DNA from: Closterium sp. NIES-65 | Lineage: Eukaryota; Streptophyta; Zygnematophyceae; Desmidiales; Closteriaceae | DNA: 64,000 nucleotides | Reading direction: 5' to 3' | NCBI GenBank assembly: GCA_948144175.1 | Contig: CANXME010002310.1 | Location: 219,501-283,500, forward strand | In this document: piece after piece, positions 10,801 to 23,700 of the stretch | How the letters are laid out: every line of letters begins with the position of its first letter | Numbering within the stretch: position 1 is the stretch's first letter | The notes under the pieces: model-generated | The model's input: only the letters and a program-made list of their open reading frames with translations | The model's database searches: none | Told to the model about the DNA's origin: nothing | Made by a program: the position numbers and the translations under genes

Positions 10801-13800
10801 GCAGCTGCACCAGATGCAGCAACAGCAGCAGCAGCAGCAGCATCAGCAGCAGCAGCAACAACAACAGCAACTCCATATTCAGTTTCAACAGCAACAGCAA
10901 CAGCAACAGCTACAACAGCAGCACCGGAATCATTTTCAGCAGCACCATCAGCAGCAGCTGCAGCAGCAGCAGCAGCCCAATCAGCAAAACCAGCAGCACC
11001 AGAACCAATATCCGCTGCAGCACCAGCAGCAACAGCGGCAGCAGCAACAGGCGTGGCAAATGCAACACGCGATGCAGCAGCAGCAATCGAGGATGGGTGG
11101 TGGGCCTAGTAACGAGCCTCTTCCCAACAGCAACCAAGCGCTCACACGAGGGGCAGCACCCTACGGAGCATCACAGATCCCACCAGCACAGGCAACACAA
11201 GGAGCACAAGCAGTGCAAGCAGCACCGGCGTTGCAAGGAACACGAGCAGCACCCGCGTTACAGGTAGGGCAGGTAAGGCAGCGAGCGGATGAGCAAGGAA
11301 CAGCAGAGAGGGCAGCAACAGCTCAGCAACTTGCAGCTCAGCAGGTGGCTGAAGAGGTTCAGACGGCCAGACAGCTAGCCCGACAGCAAGTCGCACAAGA
11401 GCAGCAGAAGCAGCAGCAGAGGCAATTGCAGCAGCAGCAGCAGTATAGGGGGGATGACGGGAAAAGCAGTGGGGGGAGGAGGTTGGGCGTGGAGTTAGGG
11501 AACGAAGACGGCAGGGGGGGTGACGAGGGAGAAGGAGAGGGAAGGAAGGAGAATGTTCCTTGGTGGAAGACGGAGGCTGGTAGGGGTGGAGAGCGGTTGA
11601 CAGGCATGAACGAGGAGGCAGACGGGAATGGGCAGGAACAGCAGACTCAGCAGCGGCAGAATCTGCAGCATCAGCATCAGAATCAGCTGCTGCTGCAGCA
11701 AAGGCGATTGGATTTGCAGCAGCAAGGGCAGGGACAGGGGCAGGGGCAGGGGCAGGGGCAGAAGAAGCGGAAACGGCTTGTTTTGGACTTAGAAGCTGAC
11801 ACAGTAGAAGAACAAGAGGAGGAGATGGAGGAGGAGGAGGATGGGGGAACGGGAAGGCACCGTCCAAAGCAGCAGCTGCTACAGCCGCATGAGCAGAGCC
11901 TGCAGGGGAGAGAGGGGCAACGGGAGCAGCGTGAAGAGCAGGCGCAGTGGGAGCGGCAGGGGAGGCAGGAGCAGTGGGAACAGCAGGGGAGACAGGTTCA
12001 GCGGGAGCAGGAGCGACAGAGGGAGCAGCAGGAACAGCAGGTACAGCAGGGCAGGCAGGAGCAGCGGGAGCAGCGTGAGAGGCGGGAGCAGCGGCAGCAG
12101 GAGGGGCAGAGGGAGCAGCAGGGAAGGCGGGAGCAGAGGGAGCAGCAGGGAAGGCGGGAGCAGAGGGAGCAGCAGGGGCAGCAGTGGAGGCTGGAGCAGC
12201 GGGAAGAGCAGGAGCAGCTGGAGCAGCGGGAGCAGGAGGGGCAGCAGGTGCAGGAAAAGAGGCAGCAGCAACAGCAGAGCGTGGATCCGAGTAGTTATGA
12301 GAGCAGCAGGATTCAATCACAGTTTGATGCTGTTACAACGGCTGAAAGGCAGGGTGCGGAGGGGAGATATCTCACAGGGACAAATGGGGCAGCTTGGAGG
12401 GAGAAGGAGAAGGGAATGGAAGAGGAGAGGGAGAGGGGGAGGGAGAGGGAGAGGGAGAGGGAAAGGGAGAGGGATAGGGAGAGGGAGAGGGAAAGGGAGA
12501 GGGATAGGGAGGACAAGGAGAAGGAGAGAGAGAAGGAATGGGAGAGGGAGAGGGAGAGGGAGAAGGAGGGGGAGAGGGAGAAAGAGAGGGATAAGGAGAG
12601 GGAGAAGGAGAGGGAGAGGGAGAGGGAGAAGGAGAGGGAGAGGGAGAAGGAGAGGGATAAGGAGAGGGAGAAGGAGGAGGAGAGGAAGAAGGAGAGGGAG
12701 AGAGAGAGGGGGCGGGAGAGGGAGATAGAGAGTGAGAGGGAGAGAAAGAGGGACAAGGAAAAGGAGAATGATCAAATGGAGGTAGAAGACGGTGGGACCA
12801 GGAATCAGAGGCTCGAGGGGAGAGAAAGAGAGGGTAGTGAGAAGGAGAAGGACGAGGAGAAGGACGAGGAGAAGGAGAATGATCAAATGGAAGTAGAAGA
12901 ATGCAGGTCGAGGAAGCGGAAGGATCAGGGAGGCAGCAGAGATAAAGCAGAAGAAGATGGAGACATCAGGGAGGGGAAGGGACGGGTGGATGAGAAGGGA
13001 CCTGGGGGGGGAGAGAAGAATACCCGAATCCAGAGAGACGGGGGTCTGAGAGGCAATGAGTTGAAGACGTCCCAAGGAAACGAGCGTTCGGTAGGGGATA
13101 CCCAAGAAATCAGGATGAGTTCAGCTCTTGCGAAGCCTGCGAAGCAACATGATTCACGTCAGGTTGAAACTGAGCCTATCTCCCCTGGGAGGCGTGGTGA
13201 AAGGGGTGTTTCAAGAGATGGGTTCGATGCGGTTGAGAGGGATAAGGAGAGGCAGAAGGAAAAGGTCAAGGATATGGGTGAGCGGAAGGAGAAGCATGGG
13301 CAGAAGGATGGGATGAAAGGTCATGAGGAGGGTCAAAAGACTGCTGCTGCTGCGCAAGAGGGGCGACAGGGGCAAAAGGGTGAAAAGGAGCGACAGGGGC
13401 AAGAGGGGGAAAAGGAGCGACAAGGGCAAGAGGGGCGGGAGGGGGAAAAAGGGGGACAGGGACGAGAGGAGCAAACAGGGCAAAAGGGACGAGAAGGGGG
13501 TCCGACAGATACTGAGGTGCGGGGACTGGCAGGTAAAGAGAAGGCAGATGAAGAGAAGGCATCTGGGGAAGGTACAGCTGGGGAAGGTACAACTGGGAAA
13601 GGAGGTGTCACTGAGAAGGAAGGTGCCTCTTCCGACAGCGATGTGGAAGAGGTGAAAGAGGAGAGCGGTGCAGAGCGGTTGAGTGAGAGAAAACGGGTTG
13701 AGGCAGCTGTTGAAGGAACAGCTGCTAGGGAGAAGGGGGAGAAGGGAAAAGTGGAGAGGGGGGAGAGGGAGAGGGGAGGAGCTGGAGGGGAGGGAAAGGG

Positions 13801-14020
13801 GGATGAGGAGAAGGATGGGAAGAGAGAAGGGGAAGGGAATGGGGGTTTAGCGGTCAAGAGAAAATCGAGCGCGGATGCTGCTACTGGTACTGCTGATACT
13901 GATGGTGGTTTGGATAAGGTAAGGCCAGGAGGAGTGGGGGAGAAGGAAGGTAGGGAGGTGAAGGAAGGGGAAAAGGGAAAGGGATGGGTGGGGAAGGAGG
14001 GAAAGGGAAGAGGAGAGTGA
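7876..14020 (+). CDS. OBERON-type PHD-finger protein with giant low-complexity C-terminus
   Basis: OBERON proteins are plant nuclear regulators needed for meristem function. Exons 7876-8962 and 9897-14020 join in phase to 1,736 codons; family members I know are about 560-600 residues. Exon 1 holds the N-terminal family block (SLQRLL, HLKILVAVRTGIQAFLHP, PPTSLIEIFLRRRCQNMAC), then the Oberon PHD finger at about residues 193-300 (GFCNLCMCVACGKFDF, NTCRWIGCDFCLHWCHTDCA, then FACPACARSSELFGFVRDVF). A Gly/Ala-rich insert interrupts the PHD region. Exon 2 opens with a Pro/Ala-rich stretch, then the conserved C-terminal coiled coil at about 474-589 (KKWQVQELEAVAASRLADAE). After it come polyglutamine (10712-11090), Gln/Arg-rich repeats, and long Arg/Glu/Lys repeats (12417-12760) to the stop. 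The start at 7876 has a good context (CCACCATGTCC); an in-frame ATG lies at 7795. The expansion after the coiled coil looks lineage-specific. Confidence 0.88.
9055..9568. mobile_element. Tourist/PIF-Harbinger-type MITE in the OBERON-type intron
   Basis: Terminal inverted repeats of about 34 bp start GGACGCGGCACCTGTTTTCA at the left and its reverse complement at the right; I count two mismatches. The element is flanked by the 3-bp direct repeat TTA (9052-9054 and 9569-9571), as expected for Harbinger-type insertion. It is 514 bp with no transposase reading frame, so non-autonomous. Inside, several CACATCGATC-like subrepeats occur near both ends. Confidence 0.88.
9790..9900 (+). repeat. Duplicated 3' splice-site region of OBERON exon 2
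   Basis: The segment CCATCCCTTCG(C/T)CCTGCAG followed by CGCCTCGTTCGTCC appears at about 9782-9816 and 9878-9913. Both have a usable acceptor. Only the second (exon start 9897) leads into the long reading frame in the right phase. Confidence 0.75.
10711..11090 (+). repeat. Polyglutamine-coding CAG/CAA tract
   Basis: Mixed CAG and CAA codons encode long Gln runs broken by His, Leu, Met and Phe. It is in frame in the OBERON-type gene. The mixed codons suggest an old, partly stabilised expansion. Confidence 0.9.
12417..12760 (+). repeat. Purine-only GAGAGG-type tract encoding Arg/Glu/Lys repeats
   Basis: Hexamer-like units GAGAGG, GAGAAG and GATAAG run for over 300 bases almost without a pyrimidine on the plus strand. 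They encode an alternating Arg-Glu/Lys-Glu helix in the OBERON-type C-terminus. Confidence 0.9.
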
Positions 14021-14710
14021 GTGAGGTGAGGAGTGTTACTAGGTAGAGAGAGTCGATGAATGTCAAACCAGATGATGCGAAATCTGTGAGAAAGGGAGGA
14101 ATGGGGGAATGTCTAACCATAATTGTGTTTGCAGAAGTTTTTCTTTATGATGAGTAAGAGAGCTAGCCATGTGAGCAGCTTTTAAGGCATATGGGTTAGC
14201 GGAGAGCTTGAGTAACTAGAGGACTGTTTATGGTGTCTTATGTGGGGATATGGTAGATTGGTGATGTGTACTTAGCAGAATAGTGTCCGTCAAATGGGCG
14301 GGCTACTGGTTGTGATGTTACTGCTAGTTGGCACTCTAAATGGGCTAACTTGATAGGGCCATTTGGATATAAGGAGGTGTTTTATTAATAAACCCAGCTT
14401 GCTGCTCGTAGAGTACGTACATTCCTTATTCACTGTTCATAATTTCGCTAATTGTTCAGTAACATAATTGCTGTACTTACTGGTACCACAGGTTAGTGAC
14501 CGGAGTGGTTGTACGCGATTGTGGCATCGCACGGGGAATACAGTAACAATGAAAACGCGCTCACTCCCGTCTCGTCTTTTTCTGATCGCTGCTCTCTCGA
14601 TACTCACGCCCGCTAGGCTGCACGATCGTAATCGTATCTTTCGCGCCGTTTGCGGTATTAGTTAGACTGTTCTGGTCTCCGTATTCGCACATGCGAATTA
14701 AGTCGGTGCT
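14021..14710. other. Spacer between OBERON-type and DDR4-like genes
   Basis: About 690 bases hold the 3' untranslated region of the upstream gene and the promoter and leader of the next. No coding potential and no clear promoter motif were recognised. Confidence 0.6.
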
Positions 14711-17700
14711 ATGGAATCTGGGGTTGCAGAGGGTAAGGAGGTAGGCGCGTTGGCGGTGGACGCCGCGCCGCGTGCGGCGGAGATTAAGGACGCGAAGGAC
14801 CGCCGGTGGGATCGTAGCGAGATTCGCGGCATGTGGGAGTTTGCGTCGATACTTGATTTTTTCAGAGTAATAATTCGCGTTCATGCGTCGCAAGCGTAGG
14901 ACATAAGCGTCGCCGTTGATTTCACGGTTGAATTAAAAAACAGGACTTTCCGCGGTTACCGGCACTTGGTCGCGTTAGTATGATAGCATGAGAAAAAGTT
15001 GCAGAGTCTTCCTTTTTGTAACGGTAGATCAAAATTATTTCATGCGCCATATCAGCTTCCCGTCTCCAAATCCTTCTGCGGTGAACGAGCTTAAATGGCG
15101 ATTCGGGATCTCTCGCGTCGCGTTATTCGCGCCGCGATCATCGAACCATGGCCTCTGCCTCACTCGCGTGTCTTCACTGAGTATTCCCCGTAATCCTCCT
15201 TCGCAATATCCTCATATACTTCATGTCTCTCCGATCCTGCTCAAATCCATTACGTTTTTTTCCCAGATTTTCCGGGAGCCGCTACAACTTAACATCGACG
15301 CTACAGCCGAAGACATCGAAACGGCTCTGCTAACCCCGGACCCGTCTCCACTTCTTAAAGACATACACATTACGCTTCTTAAGGTGACTAGGGTTTGCTC
15401 GCAGCGCCACGCGACTTGGCATCACTGGCCTATGGCGGCTCGTAGTCGCGTCGAGCATCCATCCTAACGTAACGCAACGTTATTTCCTTTTCGTAGCGCT
15501 TGTTCGGTTGACGGAATCCGTTAGGGTTAGTCGGCTTACTGTAGGCGGCGCTCAGCATCTGCTGTCAGCTTGTCGACGCTTTTCAGTAGAGTGGTTACCT
15601 TTCGGCAATTTCTGTGTTTCGCCAGTGGTTTCATTTCGCAAAAATCATTGTTTCTTCAGGCATTCAGGCACTCCGGCATTCAGGCATTCAGGCATTCATG
15701 CATTCATGTATTCATTCTTTCGGGCATGCAGGCATTCAGGCGTTCAGGCATGCAGGCGTTCAGGCATTCAGGCCTTCAGACATTTAGGCATTCAGGCATA
15801 CAGGCATACAGGCATTCATGCATTCAGGCATTCATGCATTCATGCATTCAGGCATTCATGCATTCATGCATTCAGGCACTCATGCATTCATGCATTCAGG
15901 CATTCATGCGTTCATGCATCCATGCATTCATGCATTCGGCATTCAGGCATTCATGCATTCATGCATTCAGGCACTCATGCATTCATGCATTCAGGCATTC
16001 ATGCGTTCATGCATTCATGCATTCATGCATTCGGCATTCATGCAGTCAGGCATTCATGCATTCACGCTTTCATGCATTCATGCATTCACGCATTCAGGCA
16101 TTCATGCATTCATGCATTCATGCATTCAGGCATTCATGCATTCAGGCATTCATGCATTCAGGCACTCATGCATTCATGCACTCATGCATTCATGCATTCA
16201 GGCATTCATGCGTTCATGCATTCATGCATTCATGCATTCGGCATTCATGCATTCACGCTTTCATGAATTCATGCATTCACGCATTCAGGCATTCATGCAT
16301 TCATGCATTCATGCATTCAGGCATTCATGCATTCATGCATTCATGCATTCATGCATTCATGCATTCAGGCATTCATGCATTCATGCATTCATGCATTCAT
16401 GCATTCATGCATTCAGGCATTCATGCATTCATGCATTCATGCACAGCATAGCACTTTTCATGGAGCGCCCACATGTCGCTCGTCCCAGTTCATGTTTTGA
16501 CACGGGAACATTGATCTGAGCCAACTGCTCCGCCCCACCCCTTTCAGGAACTCAGGCTATAAGGCATTCAGGCATTCACTCATCATGGAGCGCCCACATG
16601 TCGCTCGTCCCAGTTCATGCTTTGACACGGGACCAGTTAAAAAAACTTGGACCAGGAGCACTGAACTGATCCGCTCCGCCCCACCCCTTTCTCCCGCTCC
16701 TCCCGTGCATGCAGGGCATTCAACCGTTCAACCGCCCGCCAGCCGACCACCGCACATGGGCCACACTTGTGTGTCGTCCCCTCTGCCATGCTCTCATCTC
16801 TCCCTCCCTTCTGTCCCCCTCCTCTTCTACCCTTGCAGGGCATTCAGCCATTCAACCGCCCGCCAGCCGACCATCGCACATGGGCCACTCTTGTGTGTCG
16901 TCGCGTGCACAACACATGGCCGCAGGTAGTTAGGGGTGATCAAGAATGCGTGATGATGATGATCTTGTTGCATGCGGAATGTTGTATGTTGCTTGCTTGC
17001 CATTCATGGGGTACACTTGTGTGCCGTCGCGTGCACAACACATGGCTGCAGGTAGTTATGATGCATGCATGCCATGCCATGCCATGCCATGCATGAGTCA
17101 AGGGCTACTGTTGTGCACCGTCACATGCACAACACATGGCCACAGGTAGGCATGAATGATCCATTTATACATGCCATGTGTGTGTGGCCCATGAAATCAT
17201 GTGCATTGCACAAGATAAGGCTGCAAGTCAAGCATGATGAGATATGATGCATGCATACATGCCATGTGTGATGCATACATGCCATGTGTGATGCATACAT
17301 GCCATGTGTTATGCATACATGCCATGTGTGATGCATGCATGCCTGTTGAGTTTGCACCGCACAAACAACACGTTGCAGCAGATACAGCATACATGCATGA
17401 AGTGTCTGCCCCTCCTTGCATCTAAATGAAAACCATTCCCACTCCCCACAAATGTGCACGTGTGTGTGTGTGTGTACGTGTGCGCGCACGTGCGGTGTGT
17501 GTTGCCGTTGCGTGCACGCATGTGTGTGTGCTTGTTTGTGTCTGTGAATGCATCCCTACTTGTCTCCCTAACCAGGTTGCACCGGGGATTTGCCCTCTCT
17601 ATTCCTGTCAGGGGTAAGTGCTTTTGTACTTTGGCTTTGTACACACACCCTTCAACTCCTGCTCCTGGTGGGGCTTGCTTCTGCTCCTCCTGCTCCTCCT

Positions 17701-20700
17701 GCTCCTTCCGCTCGTCTCATAAGGAACAGGGGGCATGTGCCCGCCCGCCTCGCATGTGCCACACGTCTATGATGCTGCAGGGATTCTTTGAGAATTCTCG
17801 CAGGGCTTTGAGGAATCCCTGGGGTGGGGCATGCGCCCGCCTCGCATGTGCCCACACCTCTTCCTGTGTGCCCGCCTCTCCCCCTTATGGACCCTATCCC
17901 CACTCCAGGGCTGAGGCAGAGCTCTACGCGTCTCTCCCTCCCCCTGACCGCGTGCGCATCTTGAAAGCTCTCTGCGAGATTCGGCTGGATGTGAGTAGAC
18001 AGACAGACACTTGTGCGTGCGTTGGGCGGAATAGGGAGCTGTGTGTTGAATAGAGCTGCTTAGGTGACTTTTGAGTCGACTCAAAAGTGACTGTGCGTGC
18101 GTTGGGCAGAATAGGGAGCTGTGTGTTGAATAATAGAGCACCTTACAGTAGAGAGGCATTCAGTAGGGAGGCAGGCGCTTTTCCAGTGGTGGTAGAGGCT
18201 GGCTGCTATGAAGAGGAACCTTGAGTATGAGTCGAGTTTTGAGTCGGCTCAAAACTCGACTCACTACACGCTATGAAGAGGAACCTTGAAGGGATGTGCT
18301 CTTCCCTCCCACCCCCTGATTGCGCGTGCATCTTGATTCCTGACAGGTGGCCTATCAACTCCTCTCTATTTCCCTCCCTCACTCCCTGCCTCCCTCCTGC
18401 TGCTACCCATACCCCCCCCCCCCCCCCCCCCCCCCCCTCACCACGCAGCAAGAGGACACTCGAGTGGTGGTAGAGGCGGCCATGAAAAGGAATCCCGATG
18501 AGATTGGTGGCTTATTAACTCCTCTCCACTCCTCTCTACCTCTCTACTTATCCCCGTCCCCACACTGCACAGCAAGAGGACACGCGAGTGGTGGTAGAGG
18601 CGGTCATGAAGAAAAATCCCGAGGAGATTGCTGCCCTATCCCCTGGCTCCCTCTCGGACCCTGCTGTACCCATCCCCACCGCGCAGCAAGAGGACACTCG
18701 AGTGGTGGTGGTAGAGGCGGCCATGAAGAGGAACCTTGAGGAGATTGGTGGCTTATCCTCTAGCCCCTCTGTATCCCTCTCGGACCCTGCTGTACCCATC
18801 CCCACCACACAGCAAGAGGACACGCGAGTGGTGGTAGAGGCGGCCATGAAAAGGAATCCCGAGGAGATTCGCATGGAGCCGTTTGGCATGGACGCCAACA
18901 ACCACGTGTTCTGGTGGGTGCATCGTGGTGAAATGCGGTGAAGTGCGGTGCAGTCCATCATAGAAAAATGCGAGTTGAGGTTCCTTGTATTCGGGGTTCT
19001 GCAACGATTCTGTCCTGGGTGACTCGGTCACCACCTGTCCAAAGTGGGCGGGCCCACCTTTCTATCGTTTCGCACAAGAGGAGGCTGACACTGCTGCTGC
19101 TTCTGCTGCTGCTGCTGACTCTTCGTTTCTTGTGTTATGTTGTGCCCAATTTCAATCGTACTTGTCAACATTCAGGTTTTGCAATGACTCTGTGTTGGGC
19201 CATCGCCTGTTCAAAGAGGGTCCACCCGTTTTCATCACACAGGAAGAGGCTGACGCTGCTGCCGCTGCTGCTGCTGACTCCTGCCTTTTCTTGTGCTTAA
19301 CTCCCATCCCATTCTGCTTTTCCCTCTCCCCATCAACTCCCTGCCGTCAGGTTTTGCAACGACTCAGTGTTGGGCCATCGGCTGTTCAAAGAGGGCCCAC
19401 ACGTTTTCATCACACAGGAAGAGGCTGATGCTGCTGCTGACTCTGCTTTTTCTTGTGCCCAACTTCCATCCTCCAGGTTTTGCAACGACTCTGTGTTGGG
19501 CCATCGGCTGTTCAAAGAGGGCCTACACGTTTTCATCACACAGGAAGAGGCTGATGCTGCTTCTGGCTCTGCTTTTTCTCGTGCCCAACTTCCATCCTCC
19601 AGGTTTTGCAACGACTCTGTGTTGGGCCATCGGCTGTTCAAAGAGGGCCCACACGTTTTCATCACACAGGAAGAGGCTGATGCTGCTGCTGACTCTGCTT
19701 TTTCTTGTGCCCAACTTCCATCCTGCAGGTTTTGCAACGACTCTGTGTTGGGCCATCGGCTGTTCAAAGAGGGCCCACACGTTTTCATCACACAGGAAGA
19801 GGCTGACGCTGCTGCCGCCGCCGCTGCCGCCACTGCTGCCGCAGCCGCTGCTGCTGCTGAAGCTGAAGCGGCTGAAGCTGCTGCTGCTGCTGCTGTTGCT
19901 GCTAGCGCGGCTGTTCCTGCACTTGCTGCTGATTCTACTGCTGTTTCTCCTGCAGAAACCGTAGCACTGGTGGTGGAAGGAGCAAAGGCAGAGAGTGCAA
20001 GAGATGCTGCCACAAGTGTTGGTAACGACAAAGCTAAAACAGAAGTTGCTGCTGTTAATGGAGAGGCGGTGGCAGTGATGGTGGAAGGAGCAAAGGCGGA
20101 GGCTGCAAAAGGTGCTGCCGAGAGTGCTGCTAAAGTGGAAGCTGAATCTGAAACAGAAGCTGCTGAGCCTACTCAATCGGCCAGAAGCGTCGATGATCAC
20201 ACAGACGCCACTGTTCCTGCAGAGACAGTGGCAGCGATGGTGGAAGGAGCAAAGGCGGGGGCTGGAAAAATTGCTGACAATAGTACTGCTAAAGCTGAAG
20301 CTGAAGCTGAAATAGAAGCTGATGAGCCCACTCAACCGGCCAGAAGCTCTGATGATCACACAGTCGCCACTGCTCTCATGCCTCGTGCGCCGAGAAGTGA
20401 GGAAGTGGCAGGGGCAGCAGAGGCAGCAACAGAGCGGCCAGAGGTGGCAGAGGTAGCACAGGTAGCAGATATGGCAGTGGTGGCAGAGGCAGAAAAGGCG
20501 GCAGAGGTGGCAGAGGTGGCAGGGGCAGAAAAGGCAGCTAAGGCAGCGACAGCAGATATTGCAAGGGTGTCTGCTAGTGCTGAAGCTGATGTGCCTGCCA
20601 CACAGCCTGCTACTAGCGCTGATGTTACCAGCGCTGCTGCTACTGCTGCTGCTGCTTCTGATGGTGCAGCTGCTGCTGCTGCTGCTGCTGACGGTGCTGC

Positions 20701-23700
20701 TGCTGATGGTGATAATGCATCAGCGGCCAAGGAGGCCCCATCTGGCAAAGCTGGAGCATCTGAGCCGTCCGTTAGCCCAACACCAGCATCCGATCCCCTA
20801 CAATCTGAACCACCACCCAATTCCACTCTCGAAGTCTCTGCTGCTGACAGCGTTACAGCGATCAGTGTGGTAACCAGATTGGGTGATGTGAAGTCGTGTG
20901 CAACTGGTGTTGAATTGATTCTAAAGTCGCCTATTGGGAGTCCCGACAATAAGGGTTTATCACGTGGGAACCATAGGGAGTTCTTGCGAGGAAATGGTAA
21001 AGAGTCGCAAGGAGATAGGGATTTTATGAGCGGCCTAGCCGCTATCGGTGGATTGAAGGCTTTAGTCGGGGTGAAGGCTGAGGAGGAGGAGGAGGAGGGG
21101 GGAGTGAAGGGGAGAGGAGGAGAGGAAAGTGGGGTAGGAGCGAAGGAGCAAGGGGTAAAAGCGGAAGAGGAAGGAAAGGGTAAAAAGGGAGACGAAGAGG
21201 ATAAGGTGCTTGTGAGGAGAGGGGCTGGAGCGAAGGAGAATGAGAGGGTTTACAGGAGGCGAGGTGGCAGGGAGGCGGGTAGGAAGGATTGTGAGCGTGG
21301 GGAGGGGGGCAAGAGGGAGGTGAAAGGAGAAGAAGAGAGCAATAGAGGTGGCGTTGGTGTGGGTGAAGAGCGTGGAAGATACGAGGGAGAAGAAGAGGAG
21401 GAGGTGAAGGAGGTGAAGGAGGTGAAGGAGGTGAAGGAGGGAGAGGAGGAGACGAAGGAGGAGGAAGAGGAGAAGGATGCTGCTGTGATTGACTTAACTG
21501 ACGCAGATCCCTGCATGCCTGCTCAAGGCGGCTCAGCTGAACCTGCTCAAGACCCCTCAGGCACCGCTGCTGCTGGAAAGGCCTCGGTTGTTGCTGGTAA
21601 GGCAGACTCTGCTGCCAAGGCAGATTCGAGCGCCCGTCCTACTCGCCATGGCATGAGCACGCGAACCAGGTCCGGCAGTCTCCGCCCTCCTTCCGCCTCC
21701 AAACCTGCTCCCAAGCCTGCTGCCAAGCCTGCTTCCAAGGGCACTCCCACCAAGGGTGGCAGCAAGAAGGGGAGAGGAGCCGATGCTGCTGCTGCTGCTG
21801 GAGGGGAGGGGAGGAGGAAGGCAAAGAAGAAGGCCAAACCAGTTTTCCTGCCACCTGTGTGTGGCGAGTTCGCCACTGCAGCCGTCTGCCTCACAGACTT
21901 CACAGCTCTCGCGGTGAGTCTGCAGAACTGCGTCCTTTAAGTGCGAAGAAGAAGGCCAGGCCAGTTTTCCTGCCACCTGTGCATGGCGAGTTTGCCACTG
22001 CTGCTGTGTGTCTCACAGACTTTACTGCTCTCGCGGTGAGTCACTTCACTCTGAGGAGATCCCTTTTCAAGGACCTCAATATTGGCCCGGCTGGTGTTCC
22101 TGCCACCTGTGTGTGGCGAGTTCGCCACTGCTGCTGTGTGTCTCACAGACTTCACTGCTCTCGCGGTGAGTTAGCTGGTACTTGGTTGGAGCTTTGAGTG
22201 TGCTGTGCTTTTCGTTAACTGTATTGAGTTTTATTTTGTGCATCTCAAAAGTTTACTCCAGACTTGAAGCCAATTTCACTGGATGATATGACTGCTTATT
22301 GGACTTAGAACATCAGTTTATACCTGTTTCTAATACAAAATCGGATCAGCTTATATGAGTTTCTTCCCTCCCGCTGCCTTCCTTGGCGTGCCTGTATCTG
22401 CAGGACGACCTCAGCGCCAGTGTGCATAACGCGGATCAGCTTATAGCGGATCGCTTGGCAGAGGAGGCCATACCTAAAGTGGAGCTAGAAGAGAAGGTGA
22501 GGAGGGAGGGACGGGATTGTTCTTTCACCCGCGCACTCTCACTGTCACTCTCACTCTCACTCATTTTCAATCACATGCTAATGTTATTTCAACACTCACC
22601 TCCCTCTTCCCTCTCCCTCTCCTTTCATGCCTCCTCACACCAGCACAAGGAGCAGCATGCAAAGAGGCAGCAGTGGCAGGCAGCACAGCAGGCAGTAGCC
22701 ATGGCACAGCTGTATCCAACTCCTTGCTTTCTGCTACATACTTGTCTCGTCTCAATTTTTTAGGCGCCTAGAAAATGCATGGCACACTTGTATCCAACTC
22801 CTTGCTTTCTGCCACATACTCGTATCGCCTCTCTCTTTTTTTCCCTGCTCTCCCCTTCCCCCATCCGCACAAGGAGTGGCATGCGAAGAGGCAGCAGAGG
22901 CAAGCGGCGCAGCTGGCAGCGCAGCTAGCAGCTAAGTTTGTACCCGAAACCCTCTCTCTTCACTTCCGTTCACCCCTCTTCTGTACCCCCACCAGCGCAA
23001 GGAGCGAGAGGCAGCAGAGGCAGGTGGCGCAGCTGGCAGCCACTGTCACACTCGAACCCTTTCCCTGTTTTAAAAAAGCGGAGTGATTTGAGACGTCTCG
23101 AAACACTCCTTTCTTCACGTGGCAGCCACTGTCACACTCGAACCCTTTCCCTGTTTTTAAAAAACGGAGTGATTTGAGACGCCTCAAAACACTCCTTTCT
23201 TCACGTGGCAGCCACTGTCACACTCGAACCCTTTCCCTGTTTTTAAAAAACGGAGTGATTTAAGACGTCTCAAAACACTCCTTTCTTCACGTGGCAGCCA
23301 CTGTCACACTCGAACCCTTTCCCTGTTTTTAAAAAACGGAGTGATTTGAGACGTCTCAAAACACTCGTTTCTTCACGTGGCAGCCACTGTCACACTCGAA
23401 CCTAGGGTTGAGCAAAAAAACGAACACCTGTTCGGTTCGCCTCGAACACGTTCAAGGCGAACCGAACAGGTTTTTTTTTTTGGCTTAAAATGTTCGCCGA
23501 ACAGTGTTCGATGTTCGCCCGAACACGTTCGTGTTCGGGCCGCTGCTGCAATTTGCCCGCGACGAACACGAACAGTGTTCGAGGTTCGCCCGAACACGCC
23601 TTCACAGGCGAACGGCGAACACCATTTTTTGCTCAAAGTGTTCGCCGAACCGAACAGTGTTCGGTTCGGCAAACGAAGGTGTTCGTGTAGGGGCGAACAC

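Noticed and set aside
10457-12756. Antisense Leu-, Ser- and Pro-rich frames opposite the OBERON-type exon
   Set aside because: Mirror images of polyGln and Arg/Glu repeats; no family features.
15656-16446. CRISPR-like array
   Set aside because: Units are 8 bp with no spacers, in a eukaryotic intron.
15508-16519. Three overlapping open frames rich in His, Ala, Phe, Met and Ser
   Set aside because: They are translations of the 8-bp satellite in an intron; any frame of an 8-bp repeat without stop stays open.
17780-17805. TTTGAGAATTCTC near 17788
   Set aside because: Only half of the core is present; a relic is possible but not supported.
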